Source: Mongoliimonas terrestris
GTDB taxonomy: Bacteria > Pseudomonadota > Alphaproteobacteria > Rhizobiales > Pleomorphomonadaceae
Reading direction: 5' to 3'
DNA: 64,000 bases
NCBI RefSeq assembly: GCF_001927285.1
Contig: NZ_MSIG01000010.1
Span: forward strand, 115,295-179,294
In this document: positions 10,795 to 18,880 of the stretch, in pieces
How positions within the stretch are numbered: the first letter of the stretch is position 1
Layout of the letters: every line of letters starts with the position of its first letter
Notes under the pieces: generated by a model
Told to the model about the DNA's origin: nothing
Databases searched by the model: none
The model's input: the letters and a program-made list of their open reading frames with translations, nothing else
Program-made: the position numbers and the translations under genes

Positions 10795-11607
10795 ATGTCG
10801 GACATGAAGCTCGTCGTTGTGGGGGCCGCGGGCCGCATGGGGCGAGCCTTGATCAAGGCGGTGGGCGAGACGCCGGGGGCGGTGGTTTCGGCCGCCATCG
10901 AGCGGCCGGGATCGGCGGCGATCGGGACCGACGCGGGCGTGCTCGCCGGCCTTGCGCCGCTCGGCGTGCCGGTGACAGACGACCCGCTGCCGGCCTTCGC
11001 GGCCGCCCACGGGGTGCTGGATTTCACCAGCCCCGCCGCCACCGTGGCCTTCGCGGAACTGGCCGCCCAGGCGCGCATCGTCCACGTGATCGGCACCACC
11101 GGCTGCGCGCCGGACGACGAGGCGGCGATCGACGCCGCCGCCCGCCACGCGGTGGTGGTGAAGTCGGGCAACATGAGCCTCGGGGTGAACCTTCTCGCCG
11201 GCCTCGTCCGCAAGGCCGCCGCCGCCCTCGGGCCGTCGTTCGACATCGAGATCGTGGAGATGCACCACCGGCACAAGGTGGACGCGCCGTCCGGCACCGC
11301 GCTCCTTCTCGGCGAGGCCGCCGCCGCAGGCCGCGCGGTGGCGCTGGCCAAGGCGCGCGTCAGCGGGCGCGACGGGCACACCGGCCCGCGGCCGGAGGGC
11401 GCCATCGGCTTTGCATCGCTGCGCGGCGGCGCGGTCGTCGGCGACCACACGGTGATGCTCGCCGGCCCCGGCGAGCGCATCGAGCTCACCCACCGGGCGG
11501 ACGACCGGGCCATCTTCGCCCTCGGCGCCGTCCGGGCCGCCCTCTGGGGTCGGTCGCGCAAGCCCGGCCGCTACGGCATGGACGACGTGCTCGGCCTTGC
11601 CGACTGA
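10795..11607 (+). CDS. dapB: 4-Hydroxy-tetrahydrodipicolinate reductase
   Basis: 270 residues; reduces the product of DapA with NAD(P)H in the diaminopimelate/lysine pathway, which feeds peptidoglycan and protein synthesis. The nucleotide-binding loop is VVGAAGRMGRALI near the N-terminus. The catalytic segment EMHHRHKVDAPSGTA is intact (His-His-x-His-Lys), and the C-terminus reads RYGMDDVLGL as in the family. The ATG at 10795 is chosen over the in-frame ATG at 10789 because GGGAG at 10784-10788 is spaced 6 nt from it. gpmA follows 87 nt downstream. Confidence 0.96.
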   Translation: MSDMKLVVVGAAGRMGRALIKAVGETPGAVVSAAIERPGSAAIGTDAGVLAGLAPLGVPVTDDPLPAFAAAHGVLDFTSPAATVAFAELAAQARIVHVIGTTGCAPDDEAAIDAAARHAVVVKSGNMSLGVNLLAGLVRKAAAALGPSFDIEIVEMHHRHKVDAPSGTALLLGEAAAAGRAVALAKARVSGRDGHTGPRPEGAIGFASLRGGAVVGDHTVMLAGPGERIELTHRADDRAIFALGAVRAALWGRSRKPGRYGMDDVLGLAD

Positions 11608-11694
11608 CGACCCCTCGCCTCTTCGGGGCGGACACGCCGGCAAGAGCGTCCGCCGCCCTGTCGCACCCTTTGCTTCCAAACCAGGAGTTCCCCC

Positions 11695-12315
11695 ATGTCT
11701 CGCGTGCTGGTGCTGGTCCGTCACGGCCAGAGCGAATGGAATCTGAAGAACCTCTTCACCGGCTGGAAGGACCCGGACCTGACGCCCCTCGGCGTGACGG
11801 AGGCGACCGCCGCCGGCCAGCGCCTGAAGGCTTTGGGCCTCACCTTCGACGTCGCCTTCACGTCGGTGCTGACCCGTGCCCAGCGGACGCTGAAGCTCAT
11901 CCTGGACGAGATCGGCCAGCCGGACCTTCTCACCATCCGCGACCAGGCGCTGAACGAGCGCGACTATGGCGAGCTGACCGGGCTCAACAAGGACGACGCG
12001 CGGGCGAAGTGGGGCGAGGAGCAGGTGCACATCTGGCGCCGCTCGTTCGACGTGCCGCCGCCGGGCGGCGAGAGCCTGAAGGACACCGCCGCGCGGGTGC
12101 TGCCCTACTTCAAGGCCGAGATCCTGCCGCGGGTGCTTGCCGGCGAGGACGTTCTGATCGCCGCCCACGGCAATTCGCTGCGCGCCCTCATCATGGATCT
12201 GGAAGGCCTTTCCGGTGAGGAGATCCTGGCGCGCGAACTCGATACGGGCGTTCCGATCGTGTATCGTCTGAACGAGGACGGCAGCATCGCCGCCAAGGAG
12301 GTCCTGAAGGGCTGA
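11695..12315 (+). CDS. gpmA: 2,3-Bisphosphoglycerate-dependent phosphoglycerate mutase
   Basis: 206 residues; interconverts 3- and 2-phosphoglycerate in glycolysis and gluconeogenesis. The phosphohistidine motif LVRHGQSEWN is at residues 7-16, the second catalytic His is in AAHGNSLRA, and LNERDYGELTGLNKDDA is the usual substrate loop. The protein is shorter than E. coli GpmA (about 250), which is normal for alphaproteobacteria. AGGAG precedes the ATG. Confidence 0.95.
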   Translation: MSRVLVLVRHGQSEWNLKNLFTGWKDPDLTPLGVTEATAAGQRLKALGLTFDVAFTSVLTRAQRTLKLILDEIGQPDLLTIRDQALNERDYGELTGLNKDDARAKWGEEQVHIWRRSFDVPPPGGESLKDTAARVLPYFKAEILPRVLAGEDVLIAAHGNSLRALIMDLEGLSGEEILARELDTGVPIVYRLNEDGSIAAKEVLKG

Positions 12316-12388
12316 GGCCCGACGGGGCGCCTGGACAAGCGGATCAACCGCATCGGCGAACGGAACCGGCCTTTTCGGGAGGCGGGAC

Positions 12389-12922
12389 ATGACGGTCGAT
12401 GCGGTTGAGGCGCTTTCCATCCGACGCTTGATGCCCGAGGAGGTCCGGGCGCGGGCCCACGAGTTGGCGGACGTTCTGATCGACGCGGTGGAGGGCGGCG
12501 CGGCCGTCTCCTTCCTTGCGCCGATGACGCCGCTTGCGGCCGTGCGCTGGGCGTTCGACGTGGCCGACCGCATGGGGCGGCGCGCCCATCTCTTCACCGC
12601 CGAGATCGACGGCCGCATCGTCGGCTTCGTCAAGCTGGTGCGCGCCGGCGCCGCCAACCAGCCGCACCGGGCGGAGGTGGCCAAGCTGGTCGTTCACCGG
12701 GCGCACCGGGGCCGCGGCGTCGGCGCCGCGCTGATGCACGAGCTGGAGGTGACCGCGCGGGTGCTCGGCATCACCCTCCTGACGCTCGACACCGCCGAGA
12801 CCGGCGCTGCCTGCCGGCTCTACGACCGGCTCGGCTACCGGCGCGCCGGCACCATCCCGGGCTACGCGCTCGCGCCGGACGGCACGCCGGTGGCGACGGT
12901 GATCTACTACAAGGTGCTTTGA
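12389..12922 (+). CDS. GNAT family N-acetyltransferase
   Basis: 177 residues with a single GNAT fold. The acetyl-CoA binding motif is HRGRGVGAALMHELE (about 110-124), preceded by the beta-strand AEVAKLVVHRAHR and followed by LTLDTAETGAACRLYDRLGY. The substrate cannot be read from the sequence. GGGAGG is well placed before the ATG. It converges on mutS, and the gap holds paired palindromic elements. Confidence 0.85.
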   Translation: MTVDAVEALSIRRLMPEEVRARAHELADVLIDAVEGGAAVSFLAPMTPLAAVRWAFDVADRMGRRAHLFTAEIDGRIVGFVKLVRAGAANQPHRAEVAKLVVHRAHRGRGVGAALMHELEVTARVLGITLLTLDTAETGAACRLYDRLGYRRAGTIPGYALAPDGTPVATVIYYKVL

Positions 12923-12937
12923 GGCTTTTGTTTTTGA

Positions 12938-13052
12938 CGGCCTGACCGGCCGGCGCCCGGTCGGGCTTGCCTGCGCGCGCAAGGTCGAGACCTTGCGCGC
13001 TTGGTCTTGTCTTTGCCTTTTTAACGGCCTGACCGGCCGGCGCCCGGTCGGG
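12938..13052. repeat. Pair of constant palindromes enclosing a variable perfect hairpin
   Basis: Two identical 28-bp copies (12938-12965 and 13025-13052) of an imperfect palindrome, CGGCCTGACCGG...CCCGGTCGGG, with 10-bp arms and one G-T pair. Between them, after the tail CTTGCCTG, is a perfect hairpin with 12-bp arms (GCGCGCAAGGTC, 12975-12986, and its complement 12989-13000). It is followed by TTGGTCTTG and a T-rich tract to 13022. The hairpin plus T-rich tract could end transcription of the GNAT gene; the region lies between convergent genes. Confidence 0.75.
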
Positions 13053-13078
13053 CGGGCGTGCGCTTGCGCGCGGGCCGC

Positions 13079-15802
13079 TCAGGCGGACGGCTTGGCGCGG
13101 GCGGCCTTCAGCCGATAGAGCGCTTCCAGCGCCTCGCGGGGGGTCATCTCGTCGGGCGAAAGCGCGTCGAGGAGGGTGGCGAGTGCGCCCTCGGCCGGGT
13201 CCGGCGCGGCCTCGGCGGCGGGCGCGCGGCGGCGGGCGGCGGAGAAGAGCGGCAGGTCGTCGAGGACGGCGGGGGCGTTGTTGCCGCCGGTCTTCTCCAG
13301 TTCGGCGAGCACGGCCTTGGCGCGCTCCACCACGGCGGCCGGCAGGCCGGCGAGTTTGGCCACCTGGATGCCGTAGGACCGGTCCGCCGCCCCCGGCACG
13401 ATCTCGTGCAGGAAGACCACGTCGCCCTTCCACTCCTTCACCTTGACGGTGGCGTTGGTGACGCGGGGGAGGCGTTCGGAGAGCGCGGTGAGCTCGTGGT
13501 AGTGGGTGGCGAAGAGGGCGCGGGAGCGGTTCACCGCGTGGAGGTGCTCCACGGTCGCCCAGGCGATGGCGAGGCCGTCGTAGGTGGCGGTGCCGCGGCC
13601 GATCTCGTCGAGGATCACGAAGGCGCGCGGGCCGGCCTGGGTGAGGATGGCGGCCGTCTCGATCATCTCCACCATGAAGGTGGAGCGGCCGCGGGCGAGA
13701 TCGTCCGCCGCGCCGACCCGGCTGAACAGCCGGTCCACGACGCCGATGTGGGCCGCCCGCGCCGGCACGAAGGATCCCGCCTGGGCGAGCACCGCGATGA
13801 GGGCGTTCTGGCGCAGGAACGTGGACTTGCCGGCCATGTTGGGGCCGGTGACGAGCCACAGCCGGCCGGCGGCGTGGCTTTCGTCGGGCGCGCCCACGTC
13901 GCAGTCGTTGGCGACGAAGGAGAGGCCCGCCTCCTTCAGCATGGCCTCCACCACCGGATGCCGGCCGCCCTCGATGCGGAAGGCGTGGGAGAGGTCCACC
14001 TTCGGTCGCACCCAGCCGGCCTCGTCGGCAAGGTCGCCGAGAGCGGCGGCCACATCGAGCGCGGCGAGCGCGTCGGCGGCCCGCTTGATGCCGTCGCCGG
14101 CCGCGACCACCGCCTCGGTCAGCCGGTCGAACACGGCAAGCTCGATGCCGAGCGCCCGCTCGCCGGCCGACGCGATCTTGCCCTCCAGGGCGCCAAGGGC
14201 GGTGGTGGAGAAGCGGATGCAGTTGGCGAGCGTCTGGCGGTGGATGAAGGTGCGGGCGAGCGGCTCGGCGAGGAGCGCGGCGCCATGCTGGGGCGGCACC
14301 TCGACGAAATAGCCGAGGACGCCGTTGTGGCGCACCTTGAGGGCGCGGATGCCGGTCTCCTCCGCGTAGGTCGCCTGCAGGGCGGCGATGATCTGCCGGC
14401 TCTCGTCGCGAAGGCCGCGCGCCTCGTCGAGGGCCTCGTCGTGGCCGGGGCGGACGAAGCCGCCGTCGCGCTTGAGGAGCGGCAGCTCGTCGGCAAGCGC
14501 CGCGCGCACCGCCGCGCCGACCGGGTGGGGCGCCGCCGCAAGGGCCCCGCGGGCGGCCTCCAGCTCGGCGCCGCCGGCGACGCCCTCGAGCCTTTCGGCA
14601 AGCGCGGCCGCGGCGGAAAGGCCGGTCGCCACCGCCATCAGGTCGCGCGGCCCGCCGCGGGCGAGCGTCAGCCGGGTGAGCGCGCGGGCCATGTCGGGCG
14701 CCCGGGCAAGGTCGGCCCGGACCGCGCGGCGGAGCGCCGGCTCGCCGGCAAAGAGGGCGACCGCGTCGAGCCGGTGGCGGATCGCCTCCGGGTCGGTCAA
14801 CGGGCTGGCGATCCGCTCGGCAAGGAGGCGGGCGCCGGCGCCGGTCACCGTGCGGTCGACGGCGGCGAGCAGGCTGCCGCGTCGCTCGCCCGCCAAGGTG
14901 CGGACGAGTTCCAGGTTCGCCCGCGTCGCCGCGTCCACCGCCATCACGCCGGTGGCGGCGTCGCGGCCGGGCGGATCGAGCGGCGGGCGCTGGCCGACCT
15001 GGGTCTTGTCCACATAGGCGATCACCGCCGCCGCCACGGACAGCTCCAGGCGGGAGAAACGGCCGAAGCTGTCCACCGAGGCGATGCCGTAGAAGGCGGC
15101 GAGCCGGTCCGGCGCGGTCGCCCCGTCGAAGAAGGCGCGCGGCAGCGGCACCACGGCGGCGCCGGACGCCTTCCAGGTGCGGCGGAGGTCGTCCTCGTCG
15201 AAGAGGGCGTCGGAGACGAGGAGTTCCTTCGGCTCGATGCGGGCGATGAGAGCCGCAAGCCCGCCGGCGTCGACCTCGCAGAGCCGGAAGGCGCCGGTGG
15301 AGACGTCCACCCAGGCGAGCGCGAACCGGTCGGCGCCGGGCTCCGACCCGCGCTGGCGCGTGACGGCGGCGAGGAAGTTGGAGCGGCGGGCGTCGAGGAG
15401 GGTCTCCTCGGTGAGGGTGCCGGGCGTGACGAGGCGCACCACGTCGCGCCGCACGATGGACTTGGCGCCGCGCTTGCGCGCCTCGACGGGATCCTCCATC
15501 TGCTCGCACACCGCCACCCGGTGGCCGAGGGCGATCAGGCGCTGGAGGTAGTCGTCGGCGGTGTGGAGCGGCACCCCGCACATGGGGATGTCGGCGCCGA
15601 GGTGCTTGCCGCGCTTGGTCAGCGTGATGCCGAGCGCCCGCGAGGCGACCTCCGCGTCGTCGAAGAAGAGCTCGTAGAAGTCGCCCATGCGGAAGAACAG
15701 AAGGCAGTCCGGGTTGGCCGCCTTGATCTCGATGAACTGGGCCATCACGGGCGTGACGTGGCCGGAGGCGGCCTCGTCGTCGATGGGCATGTGCTCGGTC
15801 AT
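13079..15802 (-). CDS. mutS: DNA mismatch repair ATPase MutS
   Basis: 907 residues from the ATG at 15800-15802; recognises mispaired bases and recruits MutL. The mismatch-reading motif is in FFRMGDFYELFFDDA near residue 40. Then come the connector, core and clamp domains, the Walker A motif GPNMAGKST (about 652-660), the signature segment with STFMVEM, and Walker B with VILDEIGRGTATYDG. The length fits the family. An in-frame GTG at 15838 would add 12 residues; neither start has a good ribosome-binding site. Confidence 0.96.
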   Translation of the reverse strand: MTEHMPIDDEAASGHVTPVMAQFIEIKAANPDCLLFFRMGDFYELFFDDAEVASRALGITLTKRGKHLGADIPMCGVPLHTADDYLQRLIALGHRVAVCEQMEDPVEARKRGAKSIVRRDVVRLVTPGTLTEETLLDARRSNFLAAVTRQRGSEPGADRFALAWVDVSTGAFRLCEVDAGGLAALIARIEPKELLVSDALFDEDDLRRTWKASGAAVVPLPRAFFDGATAPDRLAAFYGIASVDSFGRFSRLELSVAAAVIAYVDKTQVGQRPPLDPPGRDAATGVMAVDAATRANLELVRTLAGERRGSLLAAVDRTVTGAGARLLAERIASPLTDPEAIRHRLDAVALFAGEPALRRAVRADLARAPDMARALTRLTLARGGPRDLMAVATGLSAAAALAERLEGVAGGAELEAARGALAAAPHPVGAAVRAALADELPLLKRDGGFVRPGHDEALDEARGLRDESRQIIAALQATYAEETGIRALKVRHNGVLGYFVEVPPQHGAALLAEPLARTFIHRQTLANCIRFSTTALGALEGKIASAGERALGIELAVFDRLTEAVVAAGDGIKRAADALAALDVAAALGDLADEAGWVRPKVDLSHAFRIEGGRHPVVEAMLKEAGLSFVANDCDVGAPDESHAAGRLWLVTGPNMAGKSTFLRQNALIAVLAQAGSFVPARAAHIGVVDRLFSRVGAADDLARGRSTFMVEMIETAAILTQAGPRAFVILDEIGRGTATYDGLAIAWATVEHLHAVNRSRALFATHYHELTALSERLPRVTNATVKVKEWKGDVVFLHEIVPGAADRSYGIQVAKLAGLPAAVVERAKAVLAELEKTGGNNAPAVLDDLPLFSAARRRAPAAEAAPDPAEGALATLLDALSPDEMTPREALEALYRLKAARAKPSA

Positions 15803-15925
15803 GGGCGGCACGCTAGCAGAAGCGCCCGGCGGTTTCACCGGCCGGCGGGGCCGCCGGGGGCCGTCATCCCCGGCGAAGTTGCCGGCCGGGCGGCGGGTGG
15901 CGGTCGGGCGAACGATGCCCGGCGG

Positions 15926-16690
15926 TCAGGCGGACGCGAGCCCCTCCACGGCCGCGAGGATGCGCGCCACGTCCTCGGGGCGGGACAGGCGGTGGTCGCC
16001 GTCCTTGATCAAGGTCAGCACCACGTCGTCGTGCACCAGCCGGTCGACGAGGAGCATGGCGTGGCGGAAGGGCACGTCCGGGTCGCGCATGCCCTGAAGG
16101 ATGTGCACCGGCGCGCCGACCCGGATGTCGCCGTCAAGGATGGCCTGGCGGCGGCCGTCCTCGATGAGGGCGGCGGTGATGACGGTCGGCTCCGGCGCGT
16201 AGGCGCTCGGGATCTCGGTGCGGCCGTGCTCGGCGAGGTCGATCCGCATGGCGTCGGTGAAGGACGGCTCCATCAGGCGGCTGGTGAAGTCCGGCGCGGG
16301 AGCGATCAGCACCAGGCCCTTCAGCCGGTCGGCGCGCCCGGCGGCCTGAAGGCGGAGGGCGACGAGGAGCGCGATCCAGCCGCCCATGGACGAGCCGACG
16401 AGCACCATCGGGCCATCGGCGAACCGGTCGATCACCGCCATCGCCTCGTCGGCCCAGCGGCCGATCGTGCCGTCGACGAAGCGCCCGCCCGAGACGCCGT
16501 GGCCGGAGTAGTCGAAGCGCACCACGCGCCGGCCCGTGCGCCGGCCGAACTCGGCGAGCGCCTCGGCCTTCGAGCCGGCCATGTCGGAGCGGAAGCCCGA
16601 CAGCCAGACGAGGGTCGGGCCGGCCCCGTCCTCGATGCGGACGGCGATATCGATGCCGGCGACGGTGATGGTCTCTGTCCCTGGCGTCAT
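15926..16690 (-). CDS. Alpha/beta hydrolase
   Basis: 254 residues with the canonical fold. The oxyanion segment is LVWLSGFRSDMAGSKAEAL, the nucleophile elbow is GSSMGG (Ser about 110), and a late His lies in IKDGDHRLSRPEDV with an acidic residue in the RDPDVPF strand. It resembles the serine-esterase group that includes ABHD10-type thioesterases, but the substrate is unknown. The start at 16690 is supported by GAGGAG in front of the ATG; a longer frame upstream is rejected. Confidence 0.85.
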   Translation of the reverse strand: MTPGTETITVAGIDIAVRIEDGAGPTLVWLSGFRSDMAGSKAEALAEFGRRTGRRVVRFDYSGHGVSGGRFVDGTIGRWADEAMAVIDRFADGPMVLVGSSMGGWIALLVALRLQAAGRADRLKGLVLIAPAPDFTSRLMEPSFTDAMRIDLAEHGRTEIPSAYAPEPTVITAALIEDGRRQAILDGDIRVGAPVHILQGMRDPDVPFRHAMLLVDRLVHDDVVLTLIKDGDHRLSRPEDVARILAAVEGLASA

Positions 16691-17186
16691 GCTCTCCTCG
16701 CGGGTTCGTCCCCTCCCTCGTCCCATCGTCCGCCGACCCTGACTGCGGGGCGGCGGACGATGCGACGGGCCGGGTTTTGGCACAGAGCGGGCGCGCGTGC
16801 CTGCAAAATCGACTGCAGATGGGCATATGTGCCCTTTCGACGGGCAAGACGCTCTCGCCAACCTTGACTTTCCGCCGATTTCACACGACGTTCATGGGTG
16901 TTGTCCCGCTTGGCGGGCCGTCGTTTCCATCCCGTGTCCGGGGCCTCTGCATCGAGGCAGCCGCGCATCGGACGGTGTTCTCCGGATTGTGGCGTTGCGC
17001 GCGCCCGGCCGGGTGAACGGCGCAGGCCTGCCGGATCGGGCACCCGGCGATCCGGATCCTTTGTTCCGATTGATGGGTTCTGCCATCGGTCGCCACCCGT
17101 CCATGCGGTGTGGCGAGCGGGCATGACCCATTCGGCATCCTCCGGTTTCGCCCGACAGACGTTCAACGGCAGAGGAGATACCAGCC
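16691..17186. other. Intergenic region upstream of infC, no gene seen
   Basis: About 500 bp between divergent genes. It contains a small hairpin (GGGCATATGTGCCC, about 16817-16830) and a possible infC promoter, TTGACT at 16864-16869 with a poor -10 (GACGTT, 16887-16892) at 17 bp. If right, infC has a leader of about 290 nt. No open frame here has codon use or a start that convinces me. Confidence 0.4.
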
Positions 17187-17723
17187 ATTCGTCGCCCGTT
17201 CAGAGCCACAGCGCCGACCAAGGAAGGTCCGCGCGTCAACCGAGAAATCCGCGTCCCGCAGGTGCAGTTGATCGACGACACCGGTGAGAACCGGGGCGTC
17301 GTGAACATCAACGACGCGCTGGCGGCTGCCGCGGAGGCGGGCCTCGACCTGGTCGAGATCTCGCCCAACTCGACGCCGCCCGTCTGCAAGATCCTGGACT
17401 TCGGCAAGTTCAAGTACCAGTCGCAGAAGAAGGCCGCTGAGGCGCGCAAGAACCAGAAGACCGTCGAGATCAAAGAGATCAAGATGCGGCCCAACATCGA
17501 CACCCACGACTACGAGGTGAAGATGAAGAGCATGCTCCGGTTCTTCGAGGAAGGCGACAAGGTCAAGGTGACGCTGCGGTTCCGTGGCCGCGAGATGGCG
17601 CATCAGGACCTCGGCGTGAAGCTGCTGCTGCAGGTGCGCGACGAGACCGCCCAGATCGCCAAGGTCGAGAGCGAGCCGCGCCTGGAAGGCCGTCAGATGG
17701 TCATGGTGCTGTCGCCGCGCTGA
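17187..17723 (+). CDS. infC: Translation initiation factor IF-3, ATT start codon
   Basis: 178 residues; keeps 30S subunits free and checks the start codon during initiation. The frame must begin at ATT (17187-17189): AGGAGA is spaced before it, the protein then reads IRRPFRATAPTKEGPRVNRE, and the N-terminal domain segment RVNREIRVPQVQLIDDTGEN is complete. Starting at the GTG (17262) would delete 25 conserved residues. IF-3 rejects ATT starts, so this rare codon is the known means of autoregulation in many bacteria. The central linker KKAAEARKNQKTVEIKEIK and C-terminal domain are normal. Confidence 0.95.
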   Translation: MRRPFRATAPTKEGPRVNREIRVPQVQLIDDTGENRGVVNINDALAAAAEAGLDLVEISPNSTPPVCKILDFGKFKYQSQKKAAEARKNQKTVEIKEIKMRPNIDTHDYEVKMKSMLRFFEEGDKVKVTLRFRGREMAHQDLGVKLLLQVRDETAQIAKVESEPRLEGRQMVMVLSPR

Positions 17724-17751
17724 TCGACGCGGCATACCGGGCTTTTTTTGG

Positions 17752-17780
17752 AACGGCGTCGGAGAGATCCGGCGCCGTTT
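17752..17780 (+). terminator. Hairpin downstream of infC
   Basis: AACGGCG (17752-17758) pairs with CGCCGTT (17773-17779), with inner pairs CGGA/TCCG around GAGA. Only three T residues follow, so it may be a weak terminator. Confidence 0.5.
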
Positions 17781-17857
17781 CGCGTGATGGCTGTTTTGCG
17801 ACGCAGAGGCGGCATGCAGGCGAGGGTCGGAGCCGGTGGGATGCCCGGCCGCCAGCG

Positions 17858-17885
17858 TTGAAGCCTCGTCAATTTCTGCTATCAT
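17858..17885 (+). promoter_or_regulatory. Promoter of candidate small RNA A
   Basis: TTGAAG (17858-17863), 16 bp, TATCAT (17880-17885). The same hexamers at the same spacing recur in copy B. Confidence 0.6.
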
Positions 17886-17891
17886 AAAGGA

Positions 17892-17979
17892 GTGGGACGG
17901 GATGCTTGGAACACCTCGCCCCGTTTCTTCAGAGCTCGAAGCTGATGCGGACCGTTATGATCCAGCGGTCCGCATCTTT
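17892..17979 (+). ncRNA. Candidate small RNA A, about 88 nt
   Basis: It runs from about 7 nt past the -10 box to a GC-rich hairpin (GATGCGGACC 17944-17953 with GGTCCGCATC 17967-17976) and TTT. A 5' stem GGGACGGG/CTCGCCCC is possible, with one mismatch and one G-U pair. Its first half differs from copy B, as targets of two sister RNAs might. It is antisense to the 3' part of the 29-codon frame on the other strand. Existence is inferred; no family was recognised. Confidence 0.5.
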
Positions 17980-18018
17980 CGTGAGACTGACCTCCAGCTT
18001 CCATCGCCTGCGCGACAT
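17929..18018 (-). CDS. Candidate 29-residue peptide A, unknown function
   Basis: The frame opens MSRRRWKLEVSLTKDADRW and continues IITVRISFEL. AGGAG lies 8 nt before the ATG (rc of 18023-18032). The peptide has a basic start and alternating hydrophobic residues that suggest a beta-strand; it is not a membrane helix. The first 11 codons match copy B exactly in protein. Its message would be overlapped by the plus-strand RNA. Too short to prove coding from sequence alone. Confidence 0.4.
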   Translation of the reverse strand: MSRRRWKLEVSLTKDADRWIITVRISFEL

Positions 18019-18241
18019 CGGCTGAACTCCTCTCCAGGTGGCAAGGCCTTTGCCAACGGCCGGGGTGGCCCATCCTCCCCGGTCGCGCCGCCGGATCGGC
18101 ACGCCTGCTTGCGCTACCTGAAGGCGCAACCGTGCGGCGCCGGAGTGGTATCGTCAAATCTGACGATTGCGATCAGTGAAGGGTCGGCGGTCCGTGCGCA
18201 GGCTCAACGGCCGTCTCGCGCCGTGCGCTCAAGGCTTGGCG

Positions 18242-18269
18242 TTGAAGCCTCGTCAGATTCTGCTATGAT
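18242..18269 (+). promoter_or_regulatory. Promoter of candidate small RNA B
   Basis: TTGAAG (18242-18247), 16 bp, TATGAT (18264-18269), matching copy A in layout. Confidence 0.6.
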
Positions 18270-18275
18270 CGTGGA

Positions 18276-18362
18276 GTGGGACGGGATGGTTGTGACACCC
18301 CGCCCCTTTGATCATCGAACGAAAGTGATGCGGACCGTTATGGTCCAGCGGTCCGCATTTTT
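18276..18362 (+). ncRNA. Candidate small RNA B, about 87 nt
   Basis: The transcript would end at the hairpin GATGCGGACC (18327-18336) / GGTCCGCAT (18350-18358) followed by TTTT, a better terminator than in copy A. The 5' stem GGGACGGG/CCCGCCCC is retained with a paired change relative to copy A (G-U there, G-C here), which hints at conserved structure. Confidence 0.52.
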
Positions 18363-18401
18363 CGTCGGGCTGACCTCCAGCTTCCATCGCCTGCGCGACA
18401 T
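18312..18401 (-). CDS. Candidate 29-residue peptide B, unknown function
   Basis: The frame opens MSRRRWKLEVSPTKNADRW, again 29 residues, with GAGGAG placed before the ATG. Compared with peptide A it differs at six or seven positions, mostly near the C-terminus, yet both length and frame are kept. Because the whole DNA unit is duplicated, this is only modest evidence of selection. Confidence 0.4.
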   Translation of the reverse strand: MSRRRWKLEVSPTKNADRWTITVRITFVR

Positions 18402-18880
18402 CGGCTGAACTCCTCCTCAGGTGGCAAGGCCCTTGCCAAGGGCCGGGGTGGCCCATCCTCCCCGGTCGCGCCGCTGGGTCGACGCGCCTGCTTGCGCCAC
18501 CTGAAGGCGCAACCGTGCGTCGCTGGCGCGGGATCGTCAAATATGACGATGCCCATAGGCGGACTTGGCTGATCCGGCCGCGGCCGACGACATCCGGATG
18601 GCCCGGCGGCCGGCGAGACTGCCGCCTTGCATCTTTCCCGGCTTTCCGTTAGAACCCGCCCACTCTTCGGGTCGCCCGGCTACGAGGCCGGCTTGCCGTG
18701 TCCTCAAAGGGCATGCCGTGGCGGTCCAGAAGCCAAAACCCCGGACGACGCTCGGCCGATCGCGGGCGGTCTCCCTTAGGGAGGCCACACGCGTTGGTCT
18801 GTTCGTCCGGAACGACAAGAAACACGGAACTCCCGCCCTGATGAGGGGCGCGCGGGCTCCGGCTCACTCGAGACGAGCAA

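Larger units (their letters stand above)
17855..18167. repeat. Tandem duplicated 313-bp unit, copy A
   Basis: This unit and copy B (18239-18550) share the first about 45 bp (plus-strand promoter) and the last about 220 bp almost unchanged, while about 45 bp in between (17901-17943) has diverged. Each copy ends in an inverted repeat ATCGTCA-N4-TGACGAT (here 18150-18167). The period is 383-384 bp. It lies between infC and rpmI, which are usually adjacent. Confidence 0.85.
18239..18550. repeat. Tandem duplicated unit, copy B
   Basis: Second copy of the unit described at 17855. It ends with ATCGTCA-AATA-TGACGAT at 18533-18550. Differences from copy A are few except in the 45-bp segment after the promoter and in the last codons of the minus-strand frame. 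Confidence 0.85.

Noticed and set aside
13058..16867. 1269-codon plus-strand open frame across mutS
   Set aside because: Antisense shadow of mutS and the hydrolase gene, no domain or sensible start.
17882..18157. 91-codon minus-strand frame in copy A and its 95-codon partner in copy B
   Set aside because: They overlap the 29-codon frame in another register, have no ribosome-binding site, and similarity follows simply from the DNA duplication.
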